A stretch of DNA of 64,000 nucleotides. Source: Streptomyces sp. CB02980 (GTDB lineage Bacteria; Actinomycetota; Actinomycetes; Streptomycetales; Streptomycetaceae). The notes below the pieces were generated by a model. That model ran no database searches, was not told the DNA's origin, and saw only the letters and a list, made by a program, of their open reading frames with translations. Shown here piece by piece: positions 62,585 to 64,000 of this stretch. The stretch spans positions 124,001-188,000 of the forward strand of contig NZ_JACSCH020000003.1 of NCBI RefSeq assembly GCF_014451325.2, given 5' to 3'. The first letter of the stretch is position 1. Each line of letters opens with the position of its first letter. Both the position numbers and the translations under genes were made by a program.

Positions 62585-64000
62585 TCACAAGGGAAGCTCC
62601 GCGAGGGACTCCGCCACGGTGACCGTGATCGGGTGGTGCTCACCGAGGACGCGTACGCAGACGGGCAGCAGCTCCTCGAAACCGGCCCGGGTCCGCTCGC
62701 CCTGCCCGGCGACCCCGTACAGGGCGGCCAGGTTGAGCCGCGCCATCAGGGTTTCCGGGTGGTCCGCGCCGAGCGCGGCCGCGAGCCCGGCCTCGGCCTG
62801 GGAGCACACCGCGACCGCGTCGAGGATCCGGTACGCGGACCGGTAGACCGCGGAGAGTTCGACGAGCGCCTCCAGCGTCTGACGGTCCCCCTCGCCCAGG
62901 ACGCGGACCATGTCCTCGACGACCCCCTCGTGGAGGGCCACCGCCTCGCCGACGAGACCGGACAGCTGGTGGGCCTGCGCGAGGCAGCGCCGTGCCACGA
63001 ACACGAGCCGGTGCCCGGCCCCGTACTCCTCGGTCATGTCCCGCACCACCCCGGCCGCGAGCCGGATCGCCTCCGCTCCGCGGCCCGTCTCGGCGAGGAC
63101 CACGATCATCCCGCCGCGCACCCCGACGGTGTACGGATGCTCCGGGCCGACCAGCCTCTCGGCGCCGGCCAGCGCCCGCTCGTACATGGCGACCGCCCCC
63201 TCGGCCAGAGCGTTGAGCGTCAGGTACATGGCTGCCGCGACCAGCGTCCCGAGCAGCGCCCCGTCGTCCTTCCCCGGGTCGGAGCACCGCAGGTACGCCT
63301 CGAGGTGCGGCCGGAGACCGCGCCACGTCTCCCAGTGCGCCGGATCCATGCTGTCCTGCGGTACGGCCCGGACCAGCGCCGTCTCCGCCGCCAGCCGGGC
63401 CCGCTCGATCAGCCCCGGCTCCCGGTGCGGGTCCTGGCGGTCCGCCCTCCGGGCCACCGCCTGCACCAGCCGGTGCACGGAGACCGACCCGTCCTCGTGC
63501 AGCGTCACCATGCTGTGCGCCGCCAGCTCGCCCAGCGCCTCGCGCACGCCGGACCCCGATGGCAGCAGCGGCACGGGAATCCGGTCCGGCGCGAACCAGG
63601 CGAGCAGCCGCAGGAGCTCCCCCGCGGACGGATCGGAGGCACCGAGCCGGTCGAGCGTGACGCGCAGGGTCCGGGCCACGGCCTCCTCCGCGTTGCCCGG
63701 CCCGCCGCCCGTGCCCAGCCGCGCCAGGTACGCGAGCGGGGGCGTGGCCGTACGCCCGCAGTACGCGGCGGCGATCTCCACGGCCAGCGGCAGCTGCCCG
63801 AGGGTCTCGCAGAGCCCCTCGGCCCCGGTCGTGTCCCGGGGTCCCGCGTGGGTGGCGACCCGGGTGAACAGCTCCACGGCCTCGCCCGCCGCAAGGACGG
63901 GCAGCACCAGAACCCGCCCGATCCCGTACCAGCCGTCCGTCGTCCGGCTCGTGACGACGACCCGCCCCCGGCCGCCGGCCCTGGCCAGCAGGCCCTCCAC
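62585..64000 (-). CDS. NB-ARC/STAND-type NTPase with TPR repeats, C-terminal part (cut by edge)
   Basis: At least 471 residues; the gene runs off the right edge, so the P-loop is not seen. The visible N-terminal part has VVVTSRTTDGW (sensor-type) and LGQLPLAVEIAAAYCG, the GLPLA box of NB-ARC proteins, then a winged-helix-like region (LLRLLAWFAPDRIPVPLL and HRLVQAVARR). The C-terminal ~300 residues are TPR-like repeats with the kinesin-light-chain pattern GPEHPYTVG / GADHPETLMARLNLAALY. Many large actinobacterial STAND proteins signal in development or defence; the effector domain, if any, lies outside the window. Confidence 0.8.
   Translation of the reverse strand: MEGLLARAGGRGRVVVTSRTTDGWYGIGRVLVLPVLAAGEAVELFTRVATHAGPRDTTGAEGLCETLGQLPLAVEIAAAYCGRTATPPLAYLARLGTGGGPGNAEEAVARTLRVTLDRLGASDPSAGELLRLLAWFAPDRIPVPLLPSGSGVREALGELAAHSMVTLHEDGSVSVHRLVQAVARRADRQDPHREPGLIERARLAAETALVRAVPQDSMDPAHWETWRGLRPHLEAYLRCSDPGKDDGALLGTLVAAAMYLTLNALAEGAVAMYERALAGAERLVGPEHPYTVGVRGGMIVVLAETGRGAEAIRLAAGVVRDMTEEYGAGHRLVFVARRCLAQAHQLSGLVGEAVALHEGVVEDMVRVLGEGDRQTLEALVELSAVYRSAYRILDAVAVCSQAEAGLAAALGADHPETLMARLNLAALYGVAGQGERTRAGFEELLPVCVRVLGEHHPITVTVAESLAELPL

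Noticed and set aside
62585..64000. Calling the right-edge NB-ARC/TPR protein an antiphage STAND system
   Set aside because: The N-terminal effector and P-loop lie outside the window, and the neighbours are lysine-pathway genes, so there is no support for a defence role.

Overview
The window is very GC-rich, with strong G/C bias at third codon positions, many GTG starts and a gene order typical of a Streptomyces chromosome core. BldG-, WblA- and Crp-like proteins match the developmental and stress regulators of that genus almost residue for residue. I see no insertion sequence, prophage, CRISPR array or biosynthetic cluster. The only RNA genes I can support are one tRNA-Pro(CGG) and two small RNAs (a 6C RNA and a 6S/Ms1-like RNA).

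Layout. 1-10 kb, all minus: 5' end of topA, a small membrane protein, an ABC-2 exporter (ATPase and two permeases) with its ArsR-type regulator and a class I methyltransferase, a lipoprotein, and the proton-pumping pyrophosphatase hppA. 10-11 kb: the anti-sigma/anti-anti-sigma pair ending in bldG. 11-18.5 kb: a DECH helicase (plus) converging on a Tad/Flp-type secretion operon (minus: CpaE, CpaF, TadB, TadC, pilin-like, two TadE-like), joined mostly by 4-base GTGA overlaps. 18.5-21 kb: a HAD-IB hydrolase with a 6C small RNA upstream and a 6S/Ms1-like small RNA downstream, then a degenerate Fic-like protein. 21-31.7 kb: a CooC/MinD-like ATPase, polysaccharide deacetylase lipoprotein, SulP-carbonic anhydrase fusion, acetyl-CoA synthetase, NhaA, holin-like protein and epoxide-hydrolase-like protein. 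32-46 kb: MarP-type protease, CoA-type NUDIX, endonuclease III, Crp, SPFH protein, metallo-beta-lactamase-fold protein, second NUDIX, RidA, DUF4177, paired ArsA/Get3 ATPases, WblA, class A PBP, YqeY/GatB-like protein and a metallophosphoesterase. 47-64 kb: tRNA-Pro, glycosyltransferase, Ser/Thr kinase, YdcF-like membrane protein, TPR protein, a two-module Lrp regulator, methyltransferase, S9 peptidase, SURF1, a coupled ECF sigma factor/membrane protein pair, asd-lysC, and the 3' part of an NB-ARC/TPR protein cut by the right edge.

How it fits together. From topA to the metallophosphoesterase the order of genes and both small RNAs follows the order I recall for Mycobacterium tuberculosis Rv3646c-Rv3683, so this looks like an ancient actinobacterial block carrying envelope, redox and developmental regulators, not an accessory island. 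The most unusual features are (i) the two regulatory RNAs flanking the HAD gene, (ii) repeated short tandem duplications just downstream of, or across, stop codons throughout the window, (iii) a SulP-carbonic anhydrase fusion with a Cys/His-rich linker, (iv) a TTA codon at position 6 of the helicase beside bldG, and (v) many genes whose start codon lies 6-8 bases after a TANNNT box, predicting leaderless mRNAs.
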